Assembly (NCBI RefSeq): GCF_900167085.1
Contig: NZ_FUXA01000005.1
Coordinates: 124,001 to 188,000, forward strand
Direction of reading: 5' to 3'
DNA length: 64,000 nt
DNA from: Eubacterium ruminantium
GTDB lineage: Bacteria > Bacillota > Clostridia > Lachnospirales > Lachnospiraceae
Part shown: piece by piece, positions 51,944 through 61,616 of the stretch
Position numbering within the stretch: the first letter of the stretch is position 1
How the letters are laid out: each line of letters opens with the position of its first letter
Notes under the pieces: generated by a model
What the model saw: the letters and a program-made list of their open reading frames with translations, nothing else
Told to the model about the DNA's origin: nothing
Database searches by the model: none
Program-made: the position numbers and the translations under genes

Positions 51944-52951
51944 ATGGAAAACAGGGGAAACAAAGGGAAGAACAGTAAAGGCCTGGAAAAGTATTTTTTA
52001 ATATCAGTCATCATTAGTTTTATATTACTTGTTTGTGTAACTGTATTATTTGTTATTCTTATTTCAGGAGATAAGTTCCGGAAAAAGTCTAAGAAAAATA
52101 ATGCCGGTGAGGTGACAGAAGTGTCGACTGAAAAAATTTCCGGAGATGCAGCGGATGTGACAGGAGATTCTACCGAGGATGTAAATGGTACCGGTGTGAA
52201 CGGGAAAAACTCAGAGAATGCAAATGGCATAGTCGAAAATTCTACTGAATATTCACAGTCCGAGGACGTTGGAAATGGTGAAGAGCTGACTGTAACAACA
52301 GATGAAGAGGGAATTAAATATTCAAATGATTCTTCGGATTTTGTGGTTTTAAGTGATGAAGTTCCGGGAGTTATCCTGGAGATAAGATATTATTCAACTT
52401 ATAATTTTGTTGGTGACAGGATAGACGGATATGAAGAAGCCACAGCGCTTATAACCAAAGAAGCTGCAGCGGCACTTAAAGAAGTAAGTAAAGATCTTGA
52501 GAAAAAGGGATACAGGCTCAAGATTTATGATGCCTATCGTCCGGAGTCTGCGGTGGAAAATTTTGTAAAGTGGGCAGAAGATCCAAAAGATGAAAAGATG
52601 AAAGAATATTTTTATCCGGATATTGATAAGGACGAGCTTTTTGAAAGAGGCTATATTGCAAGACATTCAGGGCACAGCAGAGGCAGCACGGTGGATGTTA
52701 CATTATTTGATATGAAGAAAAGTAAAGATGTTGACATGGGCGGAACATTTGATTATTTCGGAGAAGTCTCACAGTCATTTTGTGAAGATATTACAGAGGA
52801 ACAGGCTGAGAACAGAAAGATATTAAGAGACGCCATGACAGCTCATGGGTTTGAAGGAATTAACGGTGAATGGTGGCATTTTACTTTGGCAGATGAACCA
52901 TACAGCGATATTTATTTTGATTTTCCTGTAAAGAGGGACTCTATTCATTAA
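51944..52951 (+). CDS. VanX-like D-Ala-D-Ala dipeptidase (M15D), membrane-anchored
   Basis: About 335 residues. The ATG at 51944 is preferred (GGAAAGA upstream); one 17 codons earlier has no ribosome site. An N-terminal helix (about 15-38) anchors it, followed by an Asn/Glu/Thr-rich spacer. The catalytic domain has YDAYRPESAVENF, the zinc motif HSGHSRGSTVDVTL (His and Asp) and EWWHF with Glu and the third His. VanX-like enzymes cleave D-Ala-D-Ala; many chromosomal ones act in cell-wall recycling rather than vancomycin resistance. No van genes adjoin it. Confidence 0.85.
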   Translation: MENRGNKGKNSKGLEKYFLISVIISFILLVCVTVLFVILISGDKFRKKSKKNNAGEVTEVSTEKISGDAADVTGDSTEDVNGTGVNGKNSENANGIVENSTEYSQSEDVGNGEELTVTTDEEGIKYSNDSSDFVVLSDEVPGVILEIRYYSTYNFVGDRIDGYEEATALITKEAAAALKEVSKDLEKKGYRLKIYDAYRPESAVENFVKWAEDPKDEKMKEYFYPDIDKDELFERGYIARHSGHSRGSTVDVTLFDMKKSKDVDMGGTFDYFGEVSQSFCEDITEEQAENRKILRDAMTAHGFEGINGEWWHFTLADEPYSDIYFDFPVKRDSIH

Positions 52952-53068
52952 CTTTAAGAAGTGTTTTTGGAAGACTATATAGTTATTTTCGGATTGATAT
53001 AAAAGAAGTGAAGTAGTAAAATGTTGTCTTAGCCGGAAGAAACTCGCAGAAAGATAAAGGGAACCACG

Positions 53069-54103
53069 ATGAATACGGAAAAAAGTGTTGAAAAAAAGTC
53101 AAATAAAAGAAAAAAACACGATATGTATTCTGTCGGAATAGTCATAACGCTGGTATTCCTTCTGGCGTCCATTGTTGTAATTTCTTTATATATTCATTCC
53201 AAATTGAGAAGTGTTAAAAAAAACGAAGCGCGATATGATTATCATTTCGCATTTATAAGCAAATCCGAAGATTCATATATAACTGAACATATTTATGAAG
53301 AAGCATTTAATTACGGTAGGCAGCATGATGCTTATGTTGAAAAGCTGAATGCAGGATCAAACGGAGATTATTCGGTAGCTGATTATGTTGAAATGGCTGC
53401 ATCCATGAAGGCAGACGGAATCATACTTGAAGGAAATAATGATGTGGAACTCCGCAAGATGATTGAAAATGCTAATGGAAAGGGTATACCTACTATTACC
53501 CTTCTTTCGGATTGTCCGGGAAGCGGAAGAAAGTCATTTGTCGAAATCGGAAATTATAATCTCGGAAGAGAATATGCACGTATCATAATTAATACTACCC
53601 ATAGAAGACGATTAAGAGTAACTATTCTTATGGACGACAGTTTTGGTAGCGGTGACAGAACCATACTGAACGGAATAAGAGAAACTCTGGCAAATGAAGG
53701 AAACCATCTGAATGTAAGTATAACCATAGAGAATATTAGTGACATGCCGAATTTCAGATTATCGGAAAAGGTTAAAGATTTACTTTCGGTTAAGGAAGAT
53801 GCTCCGGATTTCCTTATATGTCTGAATGAACATGATACTAAGATTACTTATCAGACTATCAAGGATTATGATCTTTCGGGACGAAGCCAAATGCTCGGAA
53901 ACGGAATATCGGTTGCTCTTCTTAGGGCAATCAAAGACGGAGATATAACAGCACTTATCGATGTTGATTCGAAACAGATGGGTTCTATCTGCATCGATGC
54001 TCTTCTTAATTACAAGGAGAGAGGATATACAAGTGAGCATATAATTGCAGAAGATATGGTTGTGACGAAGGATAATGTTGAGAGGTATCTGGATGAGAAG
54101 TAG
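53069..54103 (+). CDS. Membrane-anchored sugar-sensing periplasmic-binding protein (XylFII-like)
   Basis: A 344-residue protein. Instead of a cleavable signal it has a basic N-terminus and one membrane helix (about 22-46), then a LacI/RbsB-type binding fold: AFISKSEDSYITEHIYEEAF, MAASMKADGIILEGNN, SDCPGSGRKSFVEIGNYNLG and a late DGDITALIDVDSKQMGS hinge. Together with the overlapping LytS/YesM kinase and YesN regulator this matches the three-component sugar sensor described for xylose in Clostridia (XylFII-LytS-YesN). It would hand the sugar signal to the kinase outside the cell. Confidence 0.8.
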   Translation: MNTEKSVEKKSNKRKKHDMYSVGIVITLVFLLASIVVISLYIHSKLRSVKKNEARYDYHFAFISKSEDSYITEHIYEEAFNYGRQHDAYVEKLNAGSNGDYSVADYVEMAASMKADGIILEGNNDVELRKMIENANGKGIPTITLLSDCPGSGRKSFVEIGNYNLGREYARIIINTTHRRRLRVTILMDDSFGSGDRTILNGIRETLANEGNHLNVSITIENISDMPNFRLSEKVKDLLSVKEDAPDFLICLNEHDTKITYQTIKDYDLSGRSQMLGNGISVALLRAIKDGDITALIDVDSKQMGSICIDALLNYKERGYTSEHIIAEDMVVTKDNVERYLDEK

Positions 54104-55574
54104 GAAGACCAAAAAGTTTCGTACCCAGATAATCTACATTTTTCTTATGACATTTTTGTCGTTGATCATTGTAAATATTCTGGTATTCAGGAATATGAGA
54201 TATGTTATATACAGCGTTGACAGTGCTTATGACGGTAACAGGAACCTTACGGAAATGAGAGAGTGGCTTGATACCATTCACTCGGAAATGAGGGAGTATC
54301 TTGATAATAAGGATGAAAGAGTACTTAATCTTTTCTATATAAATGAAGAGAAGTACAAAGCATTTCTTACTAGATTTAAGCACGAAGGACCGATGACCGA
54401 GATCGAGGCCAGAGAGAATGGTGTTTATAATATATCCAGTAATTATATACAGTCTGTCAGTAAGGCTGTTATCTCGAAAAAAAGCGGAGATATAAAAGAA
54501 TATAAAGCGTATCAGGCTCAGGCTGAGAGGGAATATGAATATCTGACAACATATATGCTGAATCTTAACAATAAGCTTTTCTTTAATAATTCATCCAACA
54601 ACAGTAAGATGAATGAAATGACAAAGCTTTCAGAGGTTCTTTATGGAGTTATTTTGCTGCTTACGGGTGGCGTGGATATATGTATTCTGCTCCTTATCGT
54701 GAGAAGACTGAGTAAACCTCTTAAGACTCTTGTGGATAGAGCAAGCGAAGTTGGTAAAGGTAATCTTGATGTCCAGCTGGTTGAACCGCATGAATATAAT
54801 GAAATCGGTATCGTAAATGACGCATTTAATCAGATGGTAATAAGTCTTAGAGATTATATAGCCATGTTCCGTAAGAGTGTGGAAGCGGAAAGTGAGATGA
54901 GGGAAAATGCCATAAGGATGGAGGCTGCGGTTAAAGATGCTCAGCTCAAGTATCTTCAGGCTCAGATCAATCCACATTTCCTTTTCAATACACTTAATGC
55001 GGGTGCCCAGCTTGCAATGATGGAAGATGCTGACAAAACATACAGATATATCCATAAGGTTGCGGATTTCTTCAGATATAAGATTAAAAATGATAATATT
55101 TCAACCATACAGGAAGAACTTCAGGCGGTTGATGATTATATTTACATCCTAAATGTTAGATATGCAGGCGAGATACATTTCAACAAAGTGGTTGATGAAA
55201 AATATCTGGGTGTCAGTGTTCCGAGTATGATACTTCAGCCTATTGTTGAGAACTGTATCAAACATGGATTCCATGAGATAGACTGGGAGAAGAAGATTGA
55301 TATTTCAATCACGGGAGAAGACAGAAATATTGTTATTTCGGTAAGAGATAACGGTATTGGTATCCCTGAACATATAATAGAAAAGATAATGAATAATACA
55401 ATTAGTGAAGATAAAAATGCTCCTAAGAGAGACGGAATAGGTCTTGATAATGTTATCACTCGTCTAAAAACTTTCTTTGAACGTGATAATGTGGTGGAGA
55501 TAACTAGTGTTGGTAAGAATATGGGAACCGAGATAGCACTTTTTATTCCTAAGGAGGTTAAGGAGAAAAGGTAA
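54093..55574 (+). CDS. LytS/YesM-type sensor histidine kinase
   Basis: About 493 residues. The start at 54093 overlaps the previous stop, with AGAGG before it. Helix 1 about 10-32, an extracellular helical domain of about 145 residues, helix 2 about 182-204, a HAMP linker (RRLSKPLKTLVDRASEVG), the His-kinase motif QAQINPHFLFNTLNAG, and ATPase boxes QPIVENCIKHGF and GIGLDNV. The stop overlaps the regulator start (TAATG). Confidence 0.9.
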   Translation: MRSRKTKKFRTQIIYIFLMTFLSLIIVNILVFRNMRYVIYSVDSAYDGNRNLTEMREWLDTIHSEMREYLDNKDERVLNLFYINEEKYKAFLTRFKHEGPMTEIEARENGVYNISSNYIQSVSKAVISKKSGDIKEYKAYQAQAEREYEYLTTYMLNLNNKLFFNNSSNNSKMNEMTKLSEVLYGVILLLTGGVDICILLLIVRRLSKPLKTLVDRASEVGKGNLDVQLVEPHEYNEIGIVNDAFNQMVISLRDYIAMFRKSVEAESEMRENAIRMEAAVKDAQLKYLQAQINPHFLFNTLNAGAQLAMMEDADKTYRYIHKVADFFRYKIKNDNISTIQEELQAVDDYIYILNVRYAGEIHFNKVVDEKYLGVSVPSMILQPIVENCIKHGFHEIDWEKKIDISITGEDRNIVISVRDNGIGIPEHIIEKIMNNTISEDKNAPKRDGIGLDNVITRLKTFFERDNVVEITSVGKNMGTEIALFIPKEVKEKR

Positions 55575-57178
55575 TGTATAAAATTTTGATCGCAGATGAT
55601 GAAAGCATTGTTATAGATGCATTGAAATATATCATCGAGAACAATTTTCCTGATAAATGCATGATAGAATGTGCAAATACAGGAAGGAAGGTTATCGAAC
55701 AGGCGGAATATTTCAGACCTGACATAGTATTTATGGACATACAGATGCCGGGTATAAATGGTATCGAAGCCATGAGAGAGATTCGTAAAACAAATGACAG
55801 CATAATATTTATAGTTGTCAGTGCTTTTGTTAAGTTCGATTATGCAAAAGATGCGATTGATATAGGGGTTCTTGATTATATCAATAAACCGATCGATAAA
55901 GATGAGATAATCAGTATACTTGATAAGGCAATGAAAAAGGTGGATCTCACCAAGACCAAGAGAAGTGAGGAACTTTCCAATAAGGAAAAGCTTGAGATCG
56001 TCACACCTATTATCGAAAATGGATTTATCTATTCCCTCATATATCAGAATCATTCGGAAGAGGAGCTCAGTAATTTCAGAACGCTTCTCAGTATAGATGA
56101 AGATGCGGGATATATGATGGCTCTTCAGTTTGGAGATATGGACAGTAAAGGTCATATGGAAAATACCATCGGAACCACGGTTCGTCTTCAGAAGGAATAT
56201 TCGAGGATAAAAGATGCTGTAAAAACTTTCTTTAAGTGCTGCGTCGGAGCTATGATGGGTAACGTGATCCTTGTATTTGTTCCGAAAAATGTTCCGGAGA
56301 GTGCGCAGGAATATGAGATTCGTATAGAGATAATCAATAATGCGAGAAAGATGACAAGAGAGCTGAGAAGAATGTTTGATGCATGGTTCAGAGTAGGTAT
56401 AGGAACTATCCATCGGCTTGAAAGTCTTGTTGAGTCATATAATGAAGCGGTAAGATCCCTTGCATTTAACAGTTCGGATTCGGTTGTTCATGTAAATGAT
56501 ATGTCGATACTACGCAATTATGAGACGGATTATCCTGTAGATACGGAAAATGCACTTTTCAAGAGTATTGAAGAGGGAAATGTAAATAGAGCAACGTTTT
56601 ATTCCAAAGCATTTTTTGACTGGATGATGGAAAAGCATGACCAGAATGTAATGGATATAAAGCTGAAGGTTCTTGAACTTGTCCTCAGGGCTGAGAAGAT
56701 AGGATTCGACAGTGGAAGCATGATCTACAGATTTAATATGAGAAGTGAATATCTTGATGATATCATGAAGATACAGATCATGACACAGCTTTATGACTGG
56801 TTTCTTGCTAAGATCACAGGGGTTTGCAACAATATCCTGACCAAGAGAGAGGAAAATACAGTAGATATAATTAAGAATGCGCAGACTTATATAGAGAAGA
56901 ATTATTCAAAGGATCTTATCCTTGATGATGTTTCGAAAGAGCTTAAGATCAGTCCTTATTATTTCAGTAAGCTTTTCAAAAAGAGGACAGGAAGCACATT
57001 TATTGAATACGTAACAGCGGTGAGAATCGAGAAATCAAAGGAACTCCTAAGAAATACTTCTAAGAGTATGAAAGAAATCTGTATTGAAGTGGGATATGCT
57101 GATGCTAACTATTTCAGTAGGACTTTTAAGAAAAATGTAGGTGTTACTCCTTCTGAATATAAGGAAGGAAAGGAATAA
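55574..57178 (+). CDS. YesN-type response regulator with AraC DNA-binding domain
   Basis: A 534-residue protein. Receiver (1-120) with IADDES, Asp55 (IVFMDIQMPG) and INKPID Lys; a long helical middle; C-terminal double helix-turn-helix (LDDVSKELKISPYYFSKLFK, then EICIEVGYADANYFSRTFKK). It should activate the sugar importer genes immediately downstream, where repeated AGTRCT sites lie before the binding-protein gene. Confidence 0.9.
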   Translation: MYKILIADDESIVIDALKYIIENNFPDKCMIECANTGRKVIEQAEYFRPDIVFMDIQMPGINGIEAMREIRKTNDSIIFIVVSAFVKFDYAKDAIDIGVLDYINKPIDKDEIISILDKAMKKVDLTKTKRSEELSNKEKLEIVTPIIENGFIYSLIYQNHSEEELSNFRTLLSIDEDAGYMMALQFGDMDSKGHMENTIGTTVRLQKEYSRIKDAVKTFFKCCVGAMMGNVILVFVPKNVPESAQEYEIRIEIINNARKMTRELRRMFDAWFRVGIGTIHRLESLVESYNEAVRSLAFNSSDSVVHVNDMSILRNYETDYPVDTENALFKSIEEGNVNRATFYSKAFFDWMMEKHDQNVMDIKLKVLELVLRAEKIGFDSGSMIYRFNMRSEYLDDIMKIQIMTQLYDWFLAKITGVCNNILTKREENTVDIIKNAQTYIEKNYSKDLILDDVSKELKISPYYFSKLFKKRTGSTFIEYVTAVRIEKSKELLRNTSKSMKEICIEVGYADANYFSRTFKKNVGVTPSEYKEGKE

Positions 57179-57229
57179 GTAATATAAAAAACATATAGAA
57201 AAGTATGCAAAATAGCGGTTTTTCAGAAA

Positions 57230-57267
57230 AATGCTGATTCACGAAAGTGTGAATTAGCATTTTTTTG
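57230..57267 (+). terminator. Terminator after the regulator gene
   Basis: AATGCTGATTCAC, GAAA loop, GTGTGAATTAGCATT form a stem with one or two mismatches followed by seven T. Confidence 0.75.
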
Positions 57268-57309
57268 TTTAGTACTTGTTGGAGGCAAGATAGTGCTAAC
57301 AGTACTAAA
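57268..57309 (+). promoter_or_regulatory. Candidate regulator-binding sites before the sugar importer
   Basis: TTTAGTACT (57268-57276) is inverted as AGTACTAAA (57301-57309). AGTGCT at 57292-57297 adds a third site; AGTACT to AGTGCT is 21 bp, a spacing typical of AraC-type direct sites. Confidence 0.5.
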
Positions 57310-57420
57310 TTGTATTTATTTTAGAACAAAAATTAACAGAAAGTGGCAAGTTATTCATGTAATAAAGATGATATATTAAGCACAACCGAAAAAACAAATG
57401 TATTTACGGAGGTAGACAAA

Positions 57421-58575
57421 ATGAGAAAGATGGGTAAAAAAATTGTGGGCCTGCTTCTTGCGGCTTCTATGGTTTTAGGTGTTGCAGCCTGCGGTAAGAA
57501 GGAGAAGAACAATTCAGAAACTCCTTCAGGCGGAAATACACCTGCAAGTTCTGATGTTCAGGTTGGTATCGTTTTACCAACAAAGGACGAGCCAAGATGG
57601 TTACAGGATCAGAAGCAGTTCGAAACAATCCTCGGCGATGCCGGATTCACAAATCAGGTATTATTCAGCCAGGGTTCATCAGCTACTGAGAAAACAAACG
57701 TAGAAACACTTATTTCAAAAGGTATCAAAGTACTTATCATCTGCGCGCAGGATGGTGCAGCAGCATCAGCAGCAGTTGAGCAGGCTAAGAAGTCAGGAGT
57801 TAAGGTTATCGCATATGACCGTCTTATAACAGGTACAGATGCAGTTGATTATTATGTAACCTTTGACAGCTTTGCAGTAGGAGCTGCACAGGGTCAGTAT
57901 CTTATAGATAATGCACCTGCCGGAAAAAAAGGTATTCCCCTTTACCTTTATGCAGGTGCAGCAACAGATAATAACGCATTTATCTTCTTTGAAGGAGCAT
58001 GGAGTGTACTTCAGCCAAAGATTGCTGACGGAACATTCGTAATCGCTAACTCTTCAGAAGCAGAAGCTTTAAAGGATAAGGCTTCATTTGAAAGAGCTGA
58101 AGTCGGTAAGATCATCGGTCAGATTACAACTGATTGGGACTTCAACGTAGATAAGTCCAAGGCAGAAGCTAACCTTACATCAGTTAAGGCTGACATGAAG
58201 GGTGATGTAGTTGTACTTGCACCAAACGATGGTACTGCTCGTTCAATCGCAGACGTATTTGCAACAGATAAAGATATCAAGAGCTATGTTATTACAGGAC
58301 AGGATTCTGAGAAGGCATCAGTTCAGTATATCATCGACGGAAAGCAGTCAATGACTGTATTTAAGGATACAAGAACACTTGCAGCTGACTCAGTTGCTAT
58401 GGCAGTTAGCATCCTTGAAGGTAAGGATCCGACAACAGATACAACATACAATAATGGAAAGATTGATGTACCTGCAAAGCAGACTTCAATCGTAGTTGTT
58501 ACAAAGGATAAAGTTAAGCAGGCACTCATTGATTCAGGTTATTATGAGGCAGCTGATTTTTCGGGAATCGAGTAA
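57421..58575 (+). CDS. Sugar ABC transporter substrate-binding lipoprotein (xylose/ChvE type)
   Basis: About 384 residues. The ATG at 57421 follows ACGGAGG. Signal peptide with lipobox GVAAC (about 18-22). The mature part is an RbsB/ChvE-type binding fold: VGIVLPTKDEPRWLQDQKQF, LISKGIKVLIICAQDGAAAS, VIAYDRLITGTDAVDYYVTF and VITGQDSEKASVQYIIDGKQ. Family members of this length bind xylose, glucose/galactose or arabinose. Codon choice is strongly optimised, as for an abundant protein. First gene of the importer operon. Confidence 0.88.
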   Translation: MRKMGKKIVGLLLAASMVLGVAACGKKEKNNSETPSGGNTPASSDVQVGIVLPTKDEPRWLQDQKQFETILGDAGFTNQVLFSQGSSATEKTNVETLISKGIKVLIICAQDGAAASAAVEQAKKSGVKVIAYDRLITGTDAVDYYVTFDSFAVGAAQGQYLIDNAPAGKKGIPLYLYAGAATDNNAFIFFEGAWSVLQPKIADGTFVIANSSEAEALKDKASFERAEVGKIIGQITTDWDFNVDKSKAEANLTSVKADMKGDVVVLAPNDGTARSIADVFATDKDIKSYVITGQDSEKASVQYIIDGKQSMTVFKDTRTLAADSVAMAVSILEGKDPTTDTTYNNGKIDVPAKQTSIVVVTKDKVKQALIDSGYYEAADFSGIE

Positions 58576-58595
58576 AAAATAAATGACCTTAGGTG

Positions 58596-58630
58596 CACCG
58601 GCTTTCGAAAAATAAGAAGAAAAGCCGGTG
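58596..58630 (+). terminator. Intercistronic hairpin between binding protein and ATPase
   Basis: CACCGGCTTT (58596-58605) and AAAGCCGGTG (58621-58630) are exactly inverted. No T-tract follows. It probably stabilises the upstream mRNA or causes partial termination, so that the binding protein is made in excess. Confidence 0.65.
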
Positions 58631-58652
58631 TGTCTATGAAGGGAGGAAGCCT

Positions 58653-60179
58653 ATGAGCGATTACATACTGGAAATGCAAGGAATCGTTAAAGAATTTCCA
58701 GGCGTTAAGGCATTAAATAATGTTAATTTTCAAGTTAAACGTGGTGAAATCCATTGTCTTGTAGGAGAGAACGGAGCCGGAAAATCAACACTAATGAAGG
58801 TATTGTCCGGAGTGTATCCACACGGATCGTATTCCGGAGATATAGTTTATAACGGAGAGGTTCAAAAATTCAGGAAGATTTCTGACAGTGAAGAAAAAGG
58901 TATAGTTATCATTTATCAGGAGCTGGCACTTATTCCTGAACTCAGTATTTATGAGAATATTTATTTCGGTCACGAAATAATGAAGGGTAAAGCAATTGAT
59001 TGGAATGAAACGATAATTCAGGCCGGTAAAATGCTTGAGAAGGTAAAGCTTGATGCGGATCCATCACTTCCTGTTAAGACGCTTGGTGTAGGTAAGCAGC
59101 AGCTGGTTGAGATTGCAAAAGCTTTGAGTAAGAACGTTAAGCTTCTTATCCTTGATGAGCCTACTGCTTCACTCAACGAAGATGACAGTCAGAATCTTTT
59201 GGATCTTATAAGAGAATTAAAGAAACAGGGTGTTACATGTATCATGATCTCTCACAAGCTTAGAGAGATTACTGCTATTGCAGACACTATCACCGTACTT
59301 AGAGATGGTGCAACAATCTGCTCTCTTGATGCAAGAGATAGAAAGATTGAAGAGGCTGAGATCATTAAACACATGGTTGGCCGTGAGATGGATAATATTT
59401 ATCCAAAGAGAGAAAAGAAATCATTTGGTGATACATCTCTTGAGCTTAGAGGTTGGACAGTTTACGACCCTGTCAAGGGAAGAGAGATACTTCACGATAT
59501 AAATATTAACGTCAGAAAAGGCGAAATAGTAGGAATTCAGGGACTCATGGGTGCCGGACGAACAGAGCTTGCTTTAAGTTTATTTGGTAATCCGACAGGG
59601 TATAAGATTACATCGGGAGAACTTCTTCTGGATGGTGAAAGTTGTAGATTTAAGCATCCTAAAGAAGCAATCAAAAAAGGTCTTGCTTATGTCACAGAAG
59701 ACCGTAAGGGTAACGGGCTTATCCTTATGCAGGACATAAGATATAACATTTCGATAGCAAATATTGAAGAATTGGTTGTAGGACTTGCAATCAATGAGAA
59801 TGAAGAAATAAATGTAGCAAATAGTTATAAGGAGTCAATCAATATAAAGGCTCCGTCAATTGAGCAGAAAGTCGGTAACCTTAGCGGTGGTAATCAGCAG
59901 AAGGTTCAGCTAGCAAAATGGATGTTTGCTAAACCAAATGTGCTTATTCTTGATGAACCAACCCGAGGAATCGATGTAGGTGCTAAATTTGAGATATATT
60001 CTCTCATGAATAAACTGGTTGATCAGGGTATGAGTATCATAATGATTTCTTCTGAACTTCCGGAGGTACTTGGAATGAGTGACAGACTTTATGTTATGTC
60101 AGAAGGTTCCATTACGGGTGAATTATCAGTAGAAGAAGCTACAGAAGAAAAAGTTATGGCTATGGCTATCAAATCATAA
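58653..60179 (+). CDS. Sugar ABC transporter ATPase (XylG/MglA type, two ABC domains)
   Basis: About 508 residues. The start at 58653 follows GGGAGGA. Two tandem ABC modules: the first with Walker A GENGAGKS and LLILDEPTASL, the second with GLMGAGRTE (degenerate P-loop, normal for the family), signature LSGGNQQK and LILDEPTRGIDVG. This is the standard CUT2 monosaccharide importer ATPase. Partner permease 17 bp downstream. Confidence 0.92.
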   Translation: MSDYILEMQGIVKEFPGVKALNNVNFQVKRGEIHCLVGENGAGKSTLMKVLSGVYPHGSYSGDIVYNGEVQKFRKISDSEEKGIVIIYQELALIPELSIYENIYFGHEIMKGKAIDWNETIIQAGKMLEKVKLDADPSLPVKTLGVGKQQLVEIAKALSKNVKLLILDEPTASLNEDDSQNLLDLIRELKKQGVTCIMISHKLREITAIADTITVLRDGATICSLDARDRKIEEAEIIKHMVGREMDNIYPKREKKSFGDTSLELRGWTVYDPVKGREILHDININVRKGEIVGIQGLMGAGRTELALSLFGNPTGYKITSGELLLDGESCRFKHPKEAIKKGLAYVTEDRKGNGLILMQDIRYNISIANIEELVVGLAINENEEINVANSYKESINIKAPSIEQKVGNLSGGNQQKVQLAKWMFAKPNVLILDEPTRGIDVGAKFEIYSLMNKLVDQGMSIIMISSELPEVLGMSDRLYVMSEGSITGELSVEEATEEKVMAMAIKS

Positions 60180-60196
60180 ATAAGGAGGTTAATTAC

Positions 60197-61387
60197 ATGA
60201 ACGAGAATAAACAAAAAGTCGGATTAGGACAAGAAGTTGCTTCTCTTGTAAAAACAAATATTCGTGATTACATGATGTATATTGCCCTGGTCGTTATCAT
60301 GGTATTCTTTGCGATAAAAACTAACGGAGGTTTCCTTCAGGCAAGAAATATCGCTAACCTTATAAATCAGGCAGGATATGTAGCTGTTATGTCTATCGGT
60401 ATGACACTTATCCTTATACTTAGTCACATTGACCTTTCTGTAGGATATGTTGCAGGTTTCTCAGGATCGGTTGCAGCCATCCTTATGACAAAGTATCACA
60501 TGAACGAGTGGCTTGCGATTCTTATCGTACTCGGACTCGGACTTTTAATAGGTCTTTATCAAGGTATCCTTGTTACTAATGTAGGTGTACCTGCATTCGT
60601 AACAACACTTGCCGGTATGTTCATTTTCAGAGGTTTACTGAACCTCTCACTTCAGAAAACAGGAACAATCATTATTCCAAATAAGGGATTCAATGAGCTT
60701 TCAAATGGATTCATCCCTGATATCACAACAAAGGGTGATCTTCATTACTTAACTCTTATCATAGGCGGTTTACTGGTTCTCGCTATGATATATACAGAGA
60801 TCAAAACCAGAAAAAACAAGGTAAAGTACGATTTTGAAGTACCTTCAATGCCAATTTTTATCTTCAAACTTATCGCACTTTCCGTAATCATTATGGTAGT
60901 TATATGGACACTTGCAAGCTACCAGGGAATTCCTTGGACTGCAGTTATTGTTAGTGTCGTACTCATTATATATAACTATATGCTTAATAAGACAAGACTT
61001 GGACGTGCCATCTATGGTATTGGTGGTAACGCACAAGCGGCAGAACTCTCAGGTATCAATGTAAAGCGTGTCACATTGTTCGCCTTCTGTTCTGTAAGTT
61101 TAATGGCGGCACTCGGCGGAATTCTATATACCTCACGACTCCAATCGGCGACTCCTACTGCCGGTGCCGGCTTTGAACTTGATGCCGTTGCTTCTTGTTA
61201 TATCGGTGGTGTAGCAGTAAGCGGTGGTGTAGGACGAGTAACCAATACAATCATTGGTACACTTGTAATCATGTCTCTTACAAACGGTATGAACCTTATG
61301 GGTATTGATATAGCATATCAGTATATCGTTAAAGGACTTATATTCGTTATCGCAGTTGCATTCGATGTAAGAAACAGGAAGAAATAA
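60197..61387 (+). CDS. Sugar ABC transporter permease (XylH/MglC type)
   Basis: A 396-residue protein with about ten hydrophobic segments. GMTLILILSHIDLSVGYVAG, TNVGVPAFVTTLAGMFIFRG and GGNAQAAELSGINVKRV are CUT2 permease signatures. The extra length between helices (residues about 190-235) is typical of XylH. AAGGAGG precedes the start. Last gene of the importer operon. Confidence 0.92.
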   Translation: MNENKQKVGLGQEVASLVKTNIRDYMMYIALVVIMVFFAIKTNGGFLQARNIANLINQAGYVAVMSIGMTLILILSHIDLSVGYVAGFSGSVAAILMTKYHMNEWLAILIVLGLGLLIGLYQGILVTNVGVPAFVTTLAGMFIFRGLLNLSLQKTGTIIIPNKGFNELSNGFIPDITTKGDLHYLTLIIGGLLVLAMIYTEIKTRKNKVKYDFEVPSMPIFIFKLIALSVIIMVVIWTLASYQGIPWTAVIVSVVLIIYNYMLNKTRLGRAIYGIGGNAQAAELSGINVKRVTLFAFCSVSLMAALGGILYTSRLQSATPTAGAGFELDAVASCYIGGVAVSGGVGRVTNTIIGTLVIMSLTNGMNLMGIDIAYQYIVKGLIFVIAVAFDVRNRKK

Positions 61388-61413
61388 GAATCACAGAAAA
61401 CCTTCCAAATAGA

Positions 61414-61455
61414 TAAGACCCGAGATACTTATAAAGGTATTTCGGGTCTTTCCTT
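61414..61455 (+). terminator. Terminator of the sugar importer operon
   Basis: AAGACCCGAGATAC (from 61415) pairs with GTATTTCGGGTCTT (to 61450) with one mismatch, followed by TCCTTTT. Confidence 0.8.
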
Positions 61456-61540
61456 TTGTAAATTCTTTTGTAAAATGTAATGCGAAGATATGGCAGAACA
61501 CGGAGTATATTTCGGGACAATTATTCCTGATATATAAATG

Positions 61541-61567
61541 TTACGATAGAAAAATATATGATATAAT
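61541..61567 (+). promoter_or_regulatory. Promoter of the MutS-like gene
   Basis: TATAAT at 61562-61567 with a weak TTACGA at 61541-61546 (15-bp spacer). It lies 50 bp before the ATG at 61617. Confidence 0.45.
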
Positions 61568-61616
61568 GACCCATAAGTTTTACAGATAAAATAATTTATT
61601 ATCACAGAGGGCAGAC

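Noticed and set aside
51944-52951. Vancomycin-resistance operon
   Set aside because: Only a VanX-like dipeptidase is present; no VanH, Van ligase or VanRS pair adjoins it, so a cell-wall housekeeping role is more likely.
53780-56413. Long minus-strand open frames opposite the kinase and regulator genes (for example 55235-56413)
   Set aside because: They mirror strongly coding plus-strand genes, are rich in Ile/Ser/His as expected for antisense shadows, and lack ribosome sites.
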